A DNA stretch of 50,690 nucleotides. Origin: an uncultured Collinsella sp. GTDB lineage: Bacteria > Actinomycetota > Coriobacteriia > Coriobacteriales > Coriobacteriaceae. This document shows positions 15,867 to 23,466 of the stretch, in pieces. A model generated the notes under the pieces. That model was given only the letters and a program-made list of their open reading frames with translations. It searched no databases and was not told the DNA's origin. Position 1 is the first letter of the stretch, and the number at the start of each line of letters is the position of its first letter. Position numbers and translations under genes: made by a program. The stretch covers positions 1 through 50,690 of the forward strand of contig CAKUON010000014.1 in NCBI GenBank assembly GCA_934668875.1. Direction: 5' to 3'.

Positions 15867-16850
15867 CTAGTCCCCCGAGGCCTGGTTGCGGCCGGTGGCG
15901 TAGTCAATTTGCACGTGCGGCTGCAGGTTATAGCAGTACACGTGGAAGCAGAGCGTCTTGCCATGGTCCTCGACTGACTGCGCCTCCAGGCGTACGCCGC
16001 GGCAGACAAGCTCCTCCTCGTTGTACATGGGGGTGACGCGGTAGAGCACGTGGTTGCCCGTGTCGCGAATATAGTCGAGGATCTGCTCCTCAAACGGCAA
16101 CATGCCCGTCTCGTTGAGATAGCGCGTGCCGGTGAGGAGATTCTTGCGGTTGGCGTTTTCGCCGCAGAGTGACCAGGCGATAAGGTGGCAACGGTTGTAG
16201 AGGCTCTGACCTGGAATAAAGTCGTAACGCTGCTGGTGCCAGCCGGCGGGATGGATGCGCGAGATGTCACCGCGCTTGCCTTGGCCGAGCGATTCGGGGC
16301 CCACGCAGGCGAGCGCCTTGCGGGTGCGGCCCAGACTGTCGAGTTTGGAGAATTTCTTAAAGCAACCTTCTTCGGCGGCTCGTTCGTACTCGTCGAGCGT
16401 GAACGACGGCGTGCCCAGCGCGTGCGTGCTGTCGGCGCGCAGGGCAACGTAGGGGTTGCCCGCGTAGTCGGGGATGCTGCTGAGGTATACGCCGCGGGCG
16501 CGGTCGAGATCGGGGTTCTCTATCTCGTCGATGGGGGTGGCGGTGTTGTCCGAGGCAACGTCGCCGCCGGTGTCGGTCGTAGCGGATTCGGAGCCATCGC
16601 CGGAGTCTTGAGCGCCTTCGGAATCCGTTGAGCTCGCCGTCCCCGATTCGAGCCGGGCGACCAGGTCCGCCTCGTCGTCGGTGCGGCTGGGGCTCTCGTT
16701 TTGCTTCTCGGCCAGAGCCGCCGCCTGCTCATCGCTTTGCGGCGACAGCAGCTTGGGAGCTCCGTCGAGCGATCCCGTAAACAGCGCAAACCCCAGCACC
16801 ACGGCGGTGCCGATGGAAAGTACTTGCTTGTAGGCGGACTTGCGCGACAT
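15867..16850 (-). CDS. membrane-anchored DNA/RNA non-specific endonuclease (EndA-like)
   Basis: A 327-residue nuclease of the beta-beta-alpha metal (NUC1) superfamily. Residues ~9-26 form a hydrophobic signal-anchor, followed by a long Ser/Asp/Glu/Thr-rich linker (~40-110) as in wall- or membrane-tethered proteins. The catalytic core has NRCHLIAWSLCGENANRKNLLTG split over ~219-241, where NRCH replaces the classic DRGH but keeps the catalytic His (H222); the Asn-rich part supplies the metal ligand. The C-terminal YDxxTG-like DYATGRN is also typical. Relatives include the streptococcal DNA-entry nuclease EndA. It would act outside the cell on free nucleic acid, for nutrition or DNA processing. 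No competence genes are nearby. Confidence 0.85.
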   Translation of the reverse strand: MSRKSAYKQVLSIGTAVVLGFALFTGSLDGAPKLLSPQSDEQAAALAEKQNESPSRTDDEADLVARLESGTASSTDSEGAQDSGDGSESATTDTGGDVASDNTATPIDEIENPDLDRARGVYLSSIPDYAGNPYVALRADSTHALGTPSFTLDEYERAAEEGCFKKFSKLDSLGRTRKALACVGPESLGQGKRGDISRIHPAGWHQQRYDFIPGQSLYNRCHLIAWSLCGENANRKNLLTGTRYLNETGMLPFEEQILDYIRDTGNHVLYRVTPMYNEEELVCRGVRLEAQSVEDHGKTLCFHVYCYNLQPHVQIDYATGRNQASGD

Positions 16851-16973
16851 TGCGGCTCCTGGCTAGACGGTTGGGAATCTACCAGTCTAGCAGGTGCCAC
16901 CGAGGGCCGTTCTATCGAACAAATACTTAAGATTTTGGGGCAACCGTTGCTGATTGCTTTGTCCCACACAAAC

Positions 16974-17071
16974 TTGCGGTGGAATAGTTCCCGAGTAGCT
17001 AATTTGGGACGGGGCTTTTTTGACTACTTGGGCAACTGCGCTGGCAAAAGTAGTCAACCCCCCGTTCCGAA
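16974..17071. repeat. palindromic repeats: family A half-copy plus family B
   Basis: TTGCGGTGGAATAGTTCC at 16974-16991 is a single arm of family A (full copy at 17304). Next to it TAGCTAATTTGGGACGGGG at 16996 starts family B, whose right arm (17046-17071) is decayed. The family B left arm is almost identical to the inverted element at 46903-46971. The gap 16851-17508 (658 bp) holds these repeats and no gene that I can support. Confidence 0.75.
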
Positions 17072-17099
17072 TATACCGATCTGGTGCGGCGCCATAAAA

Positions 17100-17242
17100 A
17101 CGGCCTATCTACTACGTTTGACCCGCACCGGCCGACCATAGCCGTGTTTTCCGAAAATCGACAAGCCATCTACCTGCGGTTTTGATTTTGAAAAATTCGA
17201 CATGGTTGAGGGTTATCGGCCAAACGTAGTAGATGGGCCCGT
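17100..17242. repeat. palindromic repeat, family C
   Basis: The arms at 17100-17123 and 17218-17242 share CATCTACTACGTTTG and its complement with few mismatches, around a 94-base centre that includes another CCATCTACCTGC piece. No frame or motif suggests a protein. Confidence 0.7.
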
Positions 17243-17303
17243 TTCGCGGCGAACGATCCGTTTCTAGGTTAAAGGTAACGCGCTTCAATTGATCATTCTG
17301 GAA

Positions 17304-17368
17304 GTTGCGGTGGAATAGTTCCTGGTTTGACTCAAAAGGCCGCTAAACAGGAACTATCCCACCGCAAG
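17304..17368. repeat. palindromic repeat, family A (full)
   Basis: GTTGCGGTGGAATAGTTCCT (17304) is mirrored by AGGAACTATCCCACCGCAA with one mismatch. A diverged copy lies at 46754-46822. Confidence 0.8.
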
Positions 17369-17463
17369 TTAGGGGTGGTTGAGATCTGTGAGCGCCAAAG
17401 AGCGGGAGTCACAAGTTAGAGAGATGTGCTGCGTTTTAAGGAGACAATCTCCCTGCGGCGTTT

Positions 17464-17511
17464 CCCCAGATAAAACCCGCCAAAATAAACCTGTCCCTTT
17501 TTGGCAGGTTA
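17464..17511 (-). repeat. GGGACAG-core palindrome 2, overlapping the larE stop
   Basis: On the minus strand AACCTGCC and GGCGGGTT-type arms enclose a loop with GGGACAGGTTTATTTT, and a TTTTAT run follows. The larE stop codon TAA is the first part of the repeat. Copies lie at 27772 and 30188. It could act as a terminator for larE. Confidence 0.75.
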
Positions 17512-18387
17512 CTGATTCATGTTGCCGTGGATATAGGGGGTGACCTCGGGGGAAATGTCGCTGCAGCCTAGGTCGCGTAGGGCAGATTCGATGGCGGCGG
17601 GCAGCGGCGTCTTGCCTTCGTCGTTGACCGCGGTGCCGCCGAGGGCGGCAATCTTGGCGACGTCCGCCGGCGCCGCTTCGACATGCATACAGCCGCCGAC
17701 GAGGCGCGCGCGGACCTGCGCCAGGTCAAGATCGTGCAGGTAGTCCTCGCACGCCCGAATGAGATTAACCTTTTCGCGCGTAAGCTCCTCGCCCGTGGGG
17801 ATGCGCGTGGCAAGGCAGGCGCCGGCGGGTAGGTTCCAAACGGGATAGCCCCATGCGCGCAGCAACTCACGCTCCTCGTCCTTGGTAAAGCCGACCTCCA
17901 TAAGGGGCGAGCGCACGCCGAGTTCCTCGGCAGCACGCATACCGGGGCGGTAGTCGCCGCGGTCGCTCTCGTTGCTTCCGTCGATAACGGTGGGGAAGCC
18001 TAACGATTTGGCGTGGTTGACGATGGCGGTGAAGCCGGCGCGCTTGCAGTGATAGCAGCGGTCGGCGTCGTTGCAGGCAACCTGCGGAAGCTGGAGCTGG
18101 TCAACCGAAAGATTAAGCACGGGAAGCTTAAAATGCGGGCCCTCATCGGCTTGTCCGTCAACAGATCGCTCAAACGAAGCCTGCTCGGGCGTGCCGATGA
18201 ACGGCGTGGTGAGATGGACGAGAAGGGTGTTAGTGGGCATGATGCGGGAGCAGACGGCGGCCAAAAAGCTGCTGTCGACGCCGCCGGAAAAGCCGATGGC
18301 GACGCGTCCATATGCCAAAAGCAGCTGCTCGAGCGCTGCGAGTTTTTCCTGAAGCTCCTCTGCGGGTGCGGTGGTGTTTGAAAGCAT
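17509..18387 (-). CDS. larE: ATP-dependent sacrificial sulfur transferase LarE
   Basis: LarE is a PP-loop enzyme that adenylates a carboxylated pyridinium cofactor precursor and gives up the sulfur of its own cysteine, leading to the nickel-pincer nucleotide of lactate racemase and related enzymes. The 292-residue protein shows the PP-loop SGGVDSS (34-40), CYHCKR (111-116), DGSNESDRGDYRPG (136-149), RSPLMEVGFTKDE and PAGACLATRIPTGE, where C191 matches the sacrificial cysteine by motif. The ATG at 18387 follows AAGGAACGTTTC. No larA, larB or larC is in the window, so its cofactor partners must lie elsewhere. The stop codon is built into a palindromic repeat. Confidence 0.9.
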   Translation of the reverse strand: MLSNTTAPAEELQEKLAALEQLLLAYGRVAIGFSGGVDSSFLAAVCSRIMPTNTLLVHLTTPFIGTPEQASFERSVDGQADEGPHFKLPVLNLSVDQLQLPQVACNDADRCYHCKRAGFTAIVNHAKSLGFPTVIDGSNESDRGDYRPGMRAAEELGVRSPLMEVGFTKDEERELLRAWGYPVWNLPAGACLATRIPTGEELTREKVNLIRACEDYLHDLDLAQVRARLVGGCMHVEAAPADVAKIAALGGTAVNDEGKTPLPAAIESALRDLGCSDISPEVTPYIHGNMNQ

Positions 18388-18552
18388 GAAACGTTCCTTA
18401 CAGTTAAAAGCTCGGACGAAACTATAATCCTACCGAGCCGCTCGCCATAAGACATCTATCTATGTAACGAAAGTGCAATATGTATATACGTTATATACAA
18501 GTTTGCAAAGTGCGGTAGAGTAGCGGCAATGCAAGCCGATGGGGGGACCGAA

Positions 18553-19203
18553 ATGATCAAGGCTGTCATTTTTGATATGGACGGAACGCTGGTCGACACC
18601 GAGCGTCTGGGCATTAAGGCGTGGAAGGCGGGTGCCGCTGAGCTGGGGCTCGCGATTGATGACGCGCTGATTCATCAGTTCATCGGCCGTACGCTGGTCG
18701 ATGTCATGGGCATTCTCGAGGAGCATTACGGTAGCCATGAGACTGCCGAGGCGATCTATGTTCGCCACAAGGAGATTCGCGACGAGATGGTCAAGACCGA
18801 GCTGGAGCTTAAGGCCGGCGCTGCCGAGTGCCTGGACGAGCTGCTGGCGGCGGGCTATCACGTGGGCCTTGCGACGTCTTCGCGCCACGTTACCGCCGAG
18901 CGCAACCTTAAGGTGTTCGGTCTCTTTGACAAATTTGAGACCGTGACCTGCGGTGAGGACGTCGTGCACGGCAAGCCGGATCCCGAGATGTATCTGCTTG
19001 CCTGCAAGCGCGCGGGCTTTACTCCCGAGGAATGCGCCGTGGTCGAGGATTCGCGTAACGGCTGTGTCTCGGGCATCACGGCCGGCTGCCATGTCTTTGC
19101 CGTGCCCGATATCGTCCCGCTGCCGCAGGATGTGGTGGACGGTTGCGATGCCGTGCTCGACACGCTGTTCGATCTGACGGCGGCGGTCAAGGCTGTGTGC
19201 TAG
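18553..19203 (+). CDS. HAD-family hydrolase, beta-phosphoglucomutase-like
   Basis: A 216-residue haloacid dehalogenase superfamily phosphatase or phosphomutase. Motif I FDMDGTLVDTE with the nucleophile Asp lies at about 7-17, motif II LATSS near 115, the motif III lysine in HGKPDPEMY, and motif IV VVEDSRNG near 160-170. The helical cap after motif I is subclass C1, as in beta-phosphoglucomutase, phosphoglycolate phosphatase and pseudouridine phosphatase. The substrate is unknown. I place the start at the ATG at 18553 (GATGGGGGGACCGAA upstream), just before the first strand; the in-frame ATG at 18529 is possible. It is divergent from larE with ~165 bp between and ends in its own terminator. 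Confidence 0.85.
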   Translation: MIKAVIFDMDGTLVDTERLGIKAWKAGAAELGLAIDDALIHQFIGRTLVDVMGILEEHYGSHETAEAIYVRHKEIRDEMVKTELELKAGAAECLDELLAAGYHVGLATSSRHVTAERNLKVFGLFDKFETVTCGEDVVHGKPDPEMYLLACKRAGFTPEECAVVEDSRNGCVSGITAGCHVFAVPDIVPLPQDVVDGCDAVLDTLFDLTAAVKAVC

Positions 19204-19232
19204 CGCCAACCCTTGCATTTCAATAGCGTTTT

Positions 19233-19274
19233 AAAGACCCGGCTATCCGCGTTCTGCGGGTGGCCGGGTCTTTG
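19233..19274 (+). terminator. rho-independent terminator after the HAD gene
   Basis: AAAGACCCGGC and GCCGGGTCTTT form the outer stem, with an inner CCGC/GCGG. It separates the HAD gene from the rhamnose cluster. Confidence 0.85.
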
Positions 19275-19360
19275 TATCCGCAGGACTTTTCGAACAGAAA
19301 ACTACCGTTTACCGACTGTAAGCAACCGCTCGCCGGACTGAAATTGACTCATATTGAAAT

Positions 19361-19405
19361 TGAAACGGTTCAAATAATAATGAAAACTGTAAATGAACCG
19401 CTTCA
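19361..19405 (+). promoter_or_regulatory. two LacI-type operators ahead of rhaB
   Basis: TGAAACGGTTCA (19361-19372) and TGAACCGCTTCA (19394-19405) are near-palindromes whose starts are 33 bp apart, so on the same helix face. Both resemble the CG-centred operators used by LacI-family repressors. A similar box, TGATGCGTTTCA, lies in the promoter of the LacI gene (27719-27730), which makes that protein the likely binder. Confidence 0.6.
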
Positions 19406-19420
19406 AAAAGGGGAGAGCAC

Positions 19421-20905
19421 ATGGAGAGTCGCATCGAGTCCAAGCATTACGCAGCGGTCGATATCGGTGCCTCGAGCGGTCGCGTTCTTGCTGGCTGGGT
19501 CGAGGACGGCAAGATGTCCTACCAGGAGGTCTACCGCTTTGATAACGAGCAAAAGCGCGTGAACGGACACGATTGCTGGGATGTCGAGGCTCTGTTCGAC
19601 CATGTTGTCGCCGGCCTGCGTGCCGCCAAGGAACAGACCGGACAGGCTCCTGCCACCATCGGCATCGATACCTGGGGCGTCGATTTCGTGCTGCTCGACG
19701 AGCGCAACGAGATCGTCGGCGACACGGTCGCCTACCGCGATGCGCGTACCGACGGCATCTATGAGGTTGCCGACCAGATCATGGATCCGGCCGAGGTCTA
19801 TGCCCGCACCGGCATTCAGCGTCAGCCGTTCAATACGCTCTACCAGTTGCTCGCCCTTAAGAACGAGCATCCCGAGCAGCTCGAGGCAGCCCGCACCTTC
19901 CTGATGATCCCGGACTACCTCAACTGGCGTCTGACTGGCATCAAGGCCAACGAGTACACCAACGCGAGCACCACCGGTATGCTCGATGCCGAAAAGTGCA
20001 CATGGGACAGCGACATCCTCTCGCGCTTTGGTATTCCCCTGGGCATCTTCCTGGAGCCGACTATGCCCGGCGCCGTGCTCGGCGAGATCACGGCCGATAT
20101 CTCCGAGAAGATCGGTTACTCTGCGACCGTCGTGCTGCCCGCCACGCACGATACCGGCTCTGCCTTTTTGGCAGTGCCCGCCAAGGACGACAATGCCGTC
20201 TATATCTCGAGCGGCACGTGGAGCCTGCTGGGCGTTGAGAACCAGCACGCCATCACCAACGAGCTCGCCCGCAAGCAGAACTTCACCAACGAGGGCGGCT
20301 ACCTCAAGCGCTACCGCTTCCTCAAGAACATCATGGGCCTGTGGATGAACCAGTCTGTCCGTCGCGAGGTCAACGGCGTCGACTATGTCGAGGGCAAGAC
20401 CTCGCACAAGGCGCTCATGGACCACAAGGTTGGGTTTGATGAGCTCCGTACGCTCTGCCGCGAGGCCGAGCCCTTCGAGGCCTACGTTGATGTGGACGAT
20501 GATCGCTTCCTCGCTCCCGATTCGATGATTCAGGAGATCAAGCAGGCTTGCGCTGAGGGCGGCGAGCCCATCCCGCACACCGTGGGCGAGATTATGCGCA
20601 CCAACTACTGCAGCCTGTCCCGTTCGTATGCCAAGGCTATTGAGGCCCTGCGCGAGCTTTCGGGCCACGACTACACGAGCATCAACATCGTGGGCGGCGG
20701 CTGCCAGGACTACTACCTCAACCAGATGACGGCCGACACCTGCGGGCTTCCCGTGTTCGCCGGCCCCATCGAGGGCACCTGCATCGGTAACTTCATCGTG
20801 CAGATGATCGCCGGTGGCGACTTTGCCGACCTGGCCGATGCCCGCGCCTGCGTCGCCCGCTCCTTCGATGTCAAACGCATCGACCCCAAGGGCACCCAGG
20901 CTTAA
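19421..20905 (+). CDS. rhaB: rhamnulokinase
   Basis: RhaB phosphorylates L-rhamnulose to L-rhamnulose 1-phosphate with ATP. The 494-residue protein is a FGGY-family sugar kinase: AAVDIGASSGRVLAGW is the first phosphate motif, IGIDTWGVDFVLLD the second, RDARTDG and RQPFNTLYQLLAL are sugar-site segments typical of RhaB, ATHDTGSAF the adenosine region, and NIVGGGCQDYYLNQMTAD the C-terminal ATP loop. Length is as usual. The ATG follows AAAGGGGAGAGCAC. It is the first gene of the rhamnose-type cluster and has two putative LacI operators upstream. FucK-like use of L-fuculose cannot be fully excluded, but RhaB with RhaD next door argues for rhamnose. Confidence 0.9.
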   Translation: MESRIESKHYAAVDIGASSGRVLAGWVEDGKMSYQEVYRFDNEQKRVNGHDCWDVEALFDHVVAGLRAAKEQTGQAPATIGIDTWGVDFVLLDERNEIVGDTVAYRDARTDGIYEVADQIMDPAEVYARTGIQRQPFNTLYQLLALKNEHPEQLEAARTFLMIPDYLNWRLTGIKANEYTNASTTGMLDAEKCTWDSDILSRFGIPLGIFLEPTMPGAVLGEITADISEKIGYSATVVLPATHDTGSAFLAVPAKDDNAVYISSGTWSLLGVENQHAITNELARKQNFTNEGGYLKRYRFLKNIMGLWMNQSVRREVNGVDYVEGKTSHKALMDHKVGFDELRTLCREAEPFEAYVDVDDDRFLAPDSMIQEIKQACAEGGEPIPHTVGEIMRTNYCSLSRSYAKAIEALRELSGHDYTSINIVGGGCQDYYLNQMTADTCGLPVFAGPIEGTCIGNFIVQMIAGGDFADLADARACVARSFDVKRIDPKGTQA

Positions 20906-21103
20906 CCGAGAGGGGGAGACGCTCTCCCCACCACCTACCTACTCCTAGCCCCGCGTATGGCAAACGACTCCTGCTGTACATGAGCGGCTCTCTCCGATGA
21001 CATACGGCGCGGAGGACCCTGCAGCACCATGCTCCGCGCCGCCGTCAATCGGCTTATCACGTTTTTTCAATTGGGCCCGCGGGCCCCGGAGAGGAGAGAA
21101 ACA

Positions 21104-21934
21104 ATGGCAATGGAAGATCTAGCGTTCATCAAGGGCTTTTGCCGCCTGTGCGACGATGGCTTTAAGCAGGGCTGGCATGAGCGCAACGGTGGAAACCTTA
21201 CCTACCGCATGACCGACGAGGAGGTCGCCGAGGCCAAACCGTTTTTTGAGGAGCCCCGTGAGTGGGTCAAGATGGGCGTGCGCGGTGAGAACCTCGCCGG
21301 CCAGTACTTTGTGAACACCGGCTCGGGCAAGTACATGCGCAATGTCCTGGAGGACCCGCATGCCAACATCGGCATCGTCGAGATCAACGAGACCGGTGAT
21401 GCGTTCCGTATTGTGTGGGGCCTTGCCAACGGTGCCCGTCCGACCAGTGAGTTCGAGAGCCACTACATGAACCACTGCGTCGCCGCCGCCCGCACAAATG
21501 GTGCCGACCGCGTGATTTATCACGCCCACACTCCCGGCATCATCGAGATGTCCTTTGTGGTGCCGCTGGAGGACCGCGCCTTCACCCGCATCCTGTGGCA
21601 GATGATGACCGAGTGCGTCGTCGTCTTCCCGACCGGCGTGGGCGTTGTGCCCTGGATGGTCCCGGGTGGCCCGGCCATCGCCGAGGCGAGCTCCGAGCTC
21701 ATGAAGACCTACGACACCATCGTCTGGGCTCACCACGGCCTGTTCGCCGCCGGCCCCGACTTCGATACGACCTTTGGCCTGGCGCACACCGTCGAGAAGG
21801 CCGCCGAGATCTACCTGGCCGCACGTGCTGCCAACGGTGGTTCGGACGACTTCCTCAACAAGATTAGCGACAAGGGCCTCAAGGACACTTGCCACGACTT
21901 CAATATCAAGATCAACGACGCATTTGTTGACTAG
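21104..21934 (+). CDS. rhaD: rhamnulose-1-phosphate aldolase
   Basis: This class II, zinc-dependent aldolase (276 residues) cleaves L-rhamnulose 1-phosphate to dihydroxyacetone phosphate and L-lactaldehyde. The HERNGGNLTYR segment near the start and NTGSGKYMRN are hallmarks of RhaD as opposed to FucA or AraD. The zinc ligands are in IYHAHTPG (two His) and in AHHG near the C terminus. The ATG at 21104 follows GAGAGGAGAGAAACA; the in-frame TTG/ATG upstream at 21029 has no such site. Separated from rhaB by ~200 bp that include a GGGGAG/CTCCCC hairpin, it may have its own or a read-through promoter. Confidence 0.9.
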   Translation: MAMEDLAFIKGFCRLCDDGFKQGWHERNGGNLTYRMTDEEVAEAKPFFEEPREWVKMGVRGENLAGQYFVNTGSGKYMRNVLEDPHANIGIVEINETGDAFRIVWGLANGARPTSEFESHYMNHCVAAARTNGADRVIYHAHTPGIIEMSFVVPLEDRAFTRILWQMMTECVVVFPTGVGVVPWMVPGGPAIAEASSELMKTYDTIVWAHHGLFAAGPDFDTTFGLAHTVEKAAEIYLAARAANGGSDDFLNKISDKGLKDTCHDFNIKINDAFVD

Positions 21935-22035
21935 TAAGTAAGAAAACGGCGGTTCCGGTTGCTGGGGAGCTCGTGGAAACCGCCGTCAAATCGCTGCTGT
22001 TTGGGCAGCTTGGAAACATTGTAAGGGGAAATAGA

Positions 22036-23283
22036 ATGGGAAACACTCGCGAGCGTCACGTGAACCCTTGGTGGGTCGCTGTTGTCTCGGGCATGGCGTC
22101 CTACATCGATTCGTGCGCGATTATCTCTTCCGGCACGGCGCTGGTCATTTACCAGCAGACCTTTGGCCTCGATAACGGTCAGTTTGGTCTGATCTCGGCG
22201 GCGCTTACCTTCTGCATCGCCATCGGCTCCATTCTGGGTGGAAGCCTCGGCGACCGCTTTGGCCGCAAGCCGGTCTTCTCGGTCACCATGGGCATGCTCA
22301 TCATCGGTGCCATCACCATGATCTTTGCCCAGTCCTTCCCGCTGCTGCTATTGGGCGAGATTCTGATGGGCCTGGGCGTCGGCGCCGACCTGCCGGTTTC
22401 GCTGGCGACCATCGCCGAGGAAGCGCCCGATGACAAGCGCGGCAAGATGCTGCTGTTCTCGGACATCCTGTGGGTTGTCGGCATCGTCGTTGCGCAGGGC
22501 ATCGGCGCCGTTGTCGGCGATTGGGGCTACCTGGGCGGCCAGATCATGTTCACCCAGCTCGCCGTGGTCTCCATCCTGGTGCTCATCGCTCGTCAGACCA
22601 TCCCGGAGTCCCCGGTTTGGATTAAGGCTCACGAGGACCGTCTTGCCGGTAAAGTGAGCAAGCAGGCCCAGGGCAAGATTTCCGATCTGTTCAAGAGCCC
22701 GTACGCCAAGCCGTTCATCGCCCTTGCCATCTTCTACATCGGCACCAACATCCCGGCTAACTCCCTCGGCCAGTTCTCGACTTGGATCGGCGCCAACGTT
22801 GTTTCGCTGCCCATTTCCGTCGTGTCCACCATCGGCCTGATCTGCTACCCGATCCGTGCCATCCTCGACTTCGTCTTTATGAAGTTCGTCGATACCGACA
22901 AGCGTATGCCGCTGTTCTATATGGGCGCTGCGCTCTACCTGCTCGGCTTCCTCATGTTCCCGATCTTTGGCGCCTCGACGATCACCTATGTCGCTACGCA
23001 GCTGCTCTACTGCATCGGTGCCGCTTTTGCCTTCGAGGGCATCCTGAAGGTTTGGATGCAGGAGTGCTTCCCGACCCTGCTGCGCACCACCGCGAACGGC
23101 GCCATCGTGTTCTCCTCGCGTTTCCTGTGCGCCGTCTTTGGCTCCTTCACCGCTTCGTTCATCGCACTCGCCGGTTACAAGGCTGCCTTCCTGGTCCTGT
23201 CGCTGCTGTGCTTGATCGGCTTTGCCGCCGCTATCTGGGCTTTCCACAGCGAGCGCTACAACGCGTTCGACGACGCCGAGTAA
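22036..23283 (+). CDS. MFS transporter, probable sugar permease of the rhamnose cluster
   Basis: A 415-residue major facilitator with about 12 transmembrane segments. The loop 2-3 signature LGGSLGDRFGRKPVFSVTMG (about residues 73-92) is the classical MFS/sugar-porter motif. The central cytoplasmic loop holds AHEDRLAGKVSKQAQGKISDL, followed by the second six-helix half. The ATG follows GTAAGGGGAAATAGA. Placement between rhaD and a sugar isomerase makes L-rhamnose, or another 6-deoxy or pentose sugar, the likely cargo; this is inferred from context only. No RhaT-type permease or ABC sugar transporter is in the window. Confidence 0.82.
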   Translation: MGNTRERHVNPWWVAVVSGMASYIDSCAIISSGTALVIYQQTFGLDNGQFGLISAALTFCIAIGSILGGSLGDRFGRKPVFSVTMGMLIIGAITMIFAQSFPLLLLGEILMGLGVGADLPVSLATIAEEAPDDKRGKMLLFSDILWVVGIVVAQGIGAVVGDWGYLGGQIMFTQLAVVSILVLIARQTIPESPVWIKAHEDRLAGKVSKQAQGKISDLFKSPYAKPFIALAIFYIGTNIPANSLGQFSTWIGANVVSLPISVVSTIGLICYPIRAILDFVFMKFVDTDKRMPLFYMGAALYLLGFLMFPIFGASTITYVATQLLYCIGAAFAFEGILKVWMQECFPTLLRTTANGAIVFSSRFLCAVFGSFTASFIALAGYKAAFLVLSLLCLIGFAAAIWAFHSERYNAFDDAE

Positions 23284-23321
23284 GCTGCTTCATCCGTGCC
23301 GCGGATGCCGCGGCAACCTTT

Positions 23322-23353
23322 GGGGCGAAGGTTTGGTCCCATACCTTCGCCCC
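23322..23353. terminator. hairpin between the permease and isomerase genes
   Basis: GGGGCGAAGG and CCTTCGCCCC are perfect 10-bp arms with a 12-base loop but no T run. It may trim or attenuate the transcript between the two genes; a CCGCGG repeat lies just before it. Confidence 0.4.
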
Positions 23354-23466
23354 GCCCCCTGTGCAATCGCGGGCAGGCGCGACGAAAAAGCATGTCTGTT
23401 GCGCTGATCTGATAACCGTCGCGTCCGCCTGCTTGCAATCATCACCTTTTCTCATTGGAGGAAATC

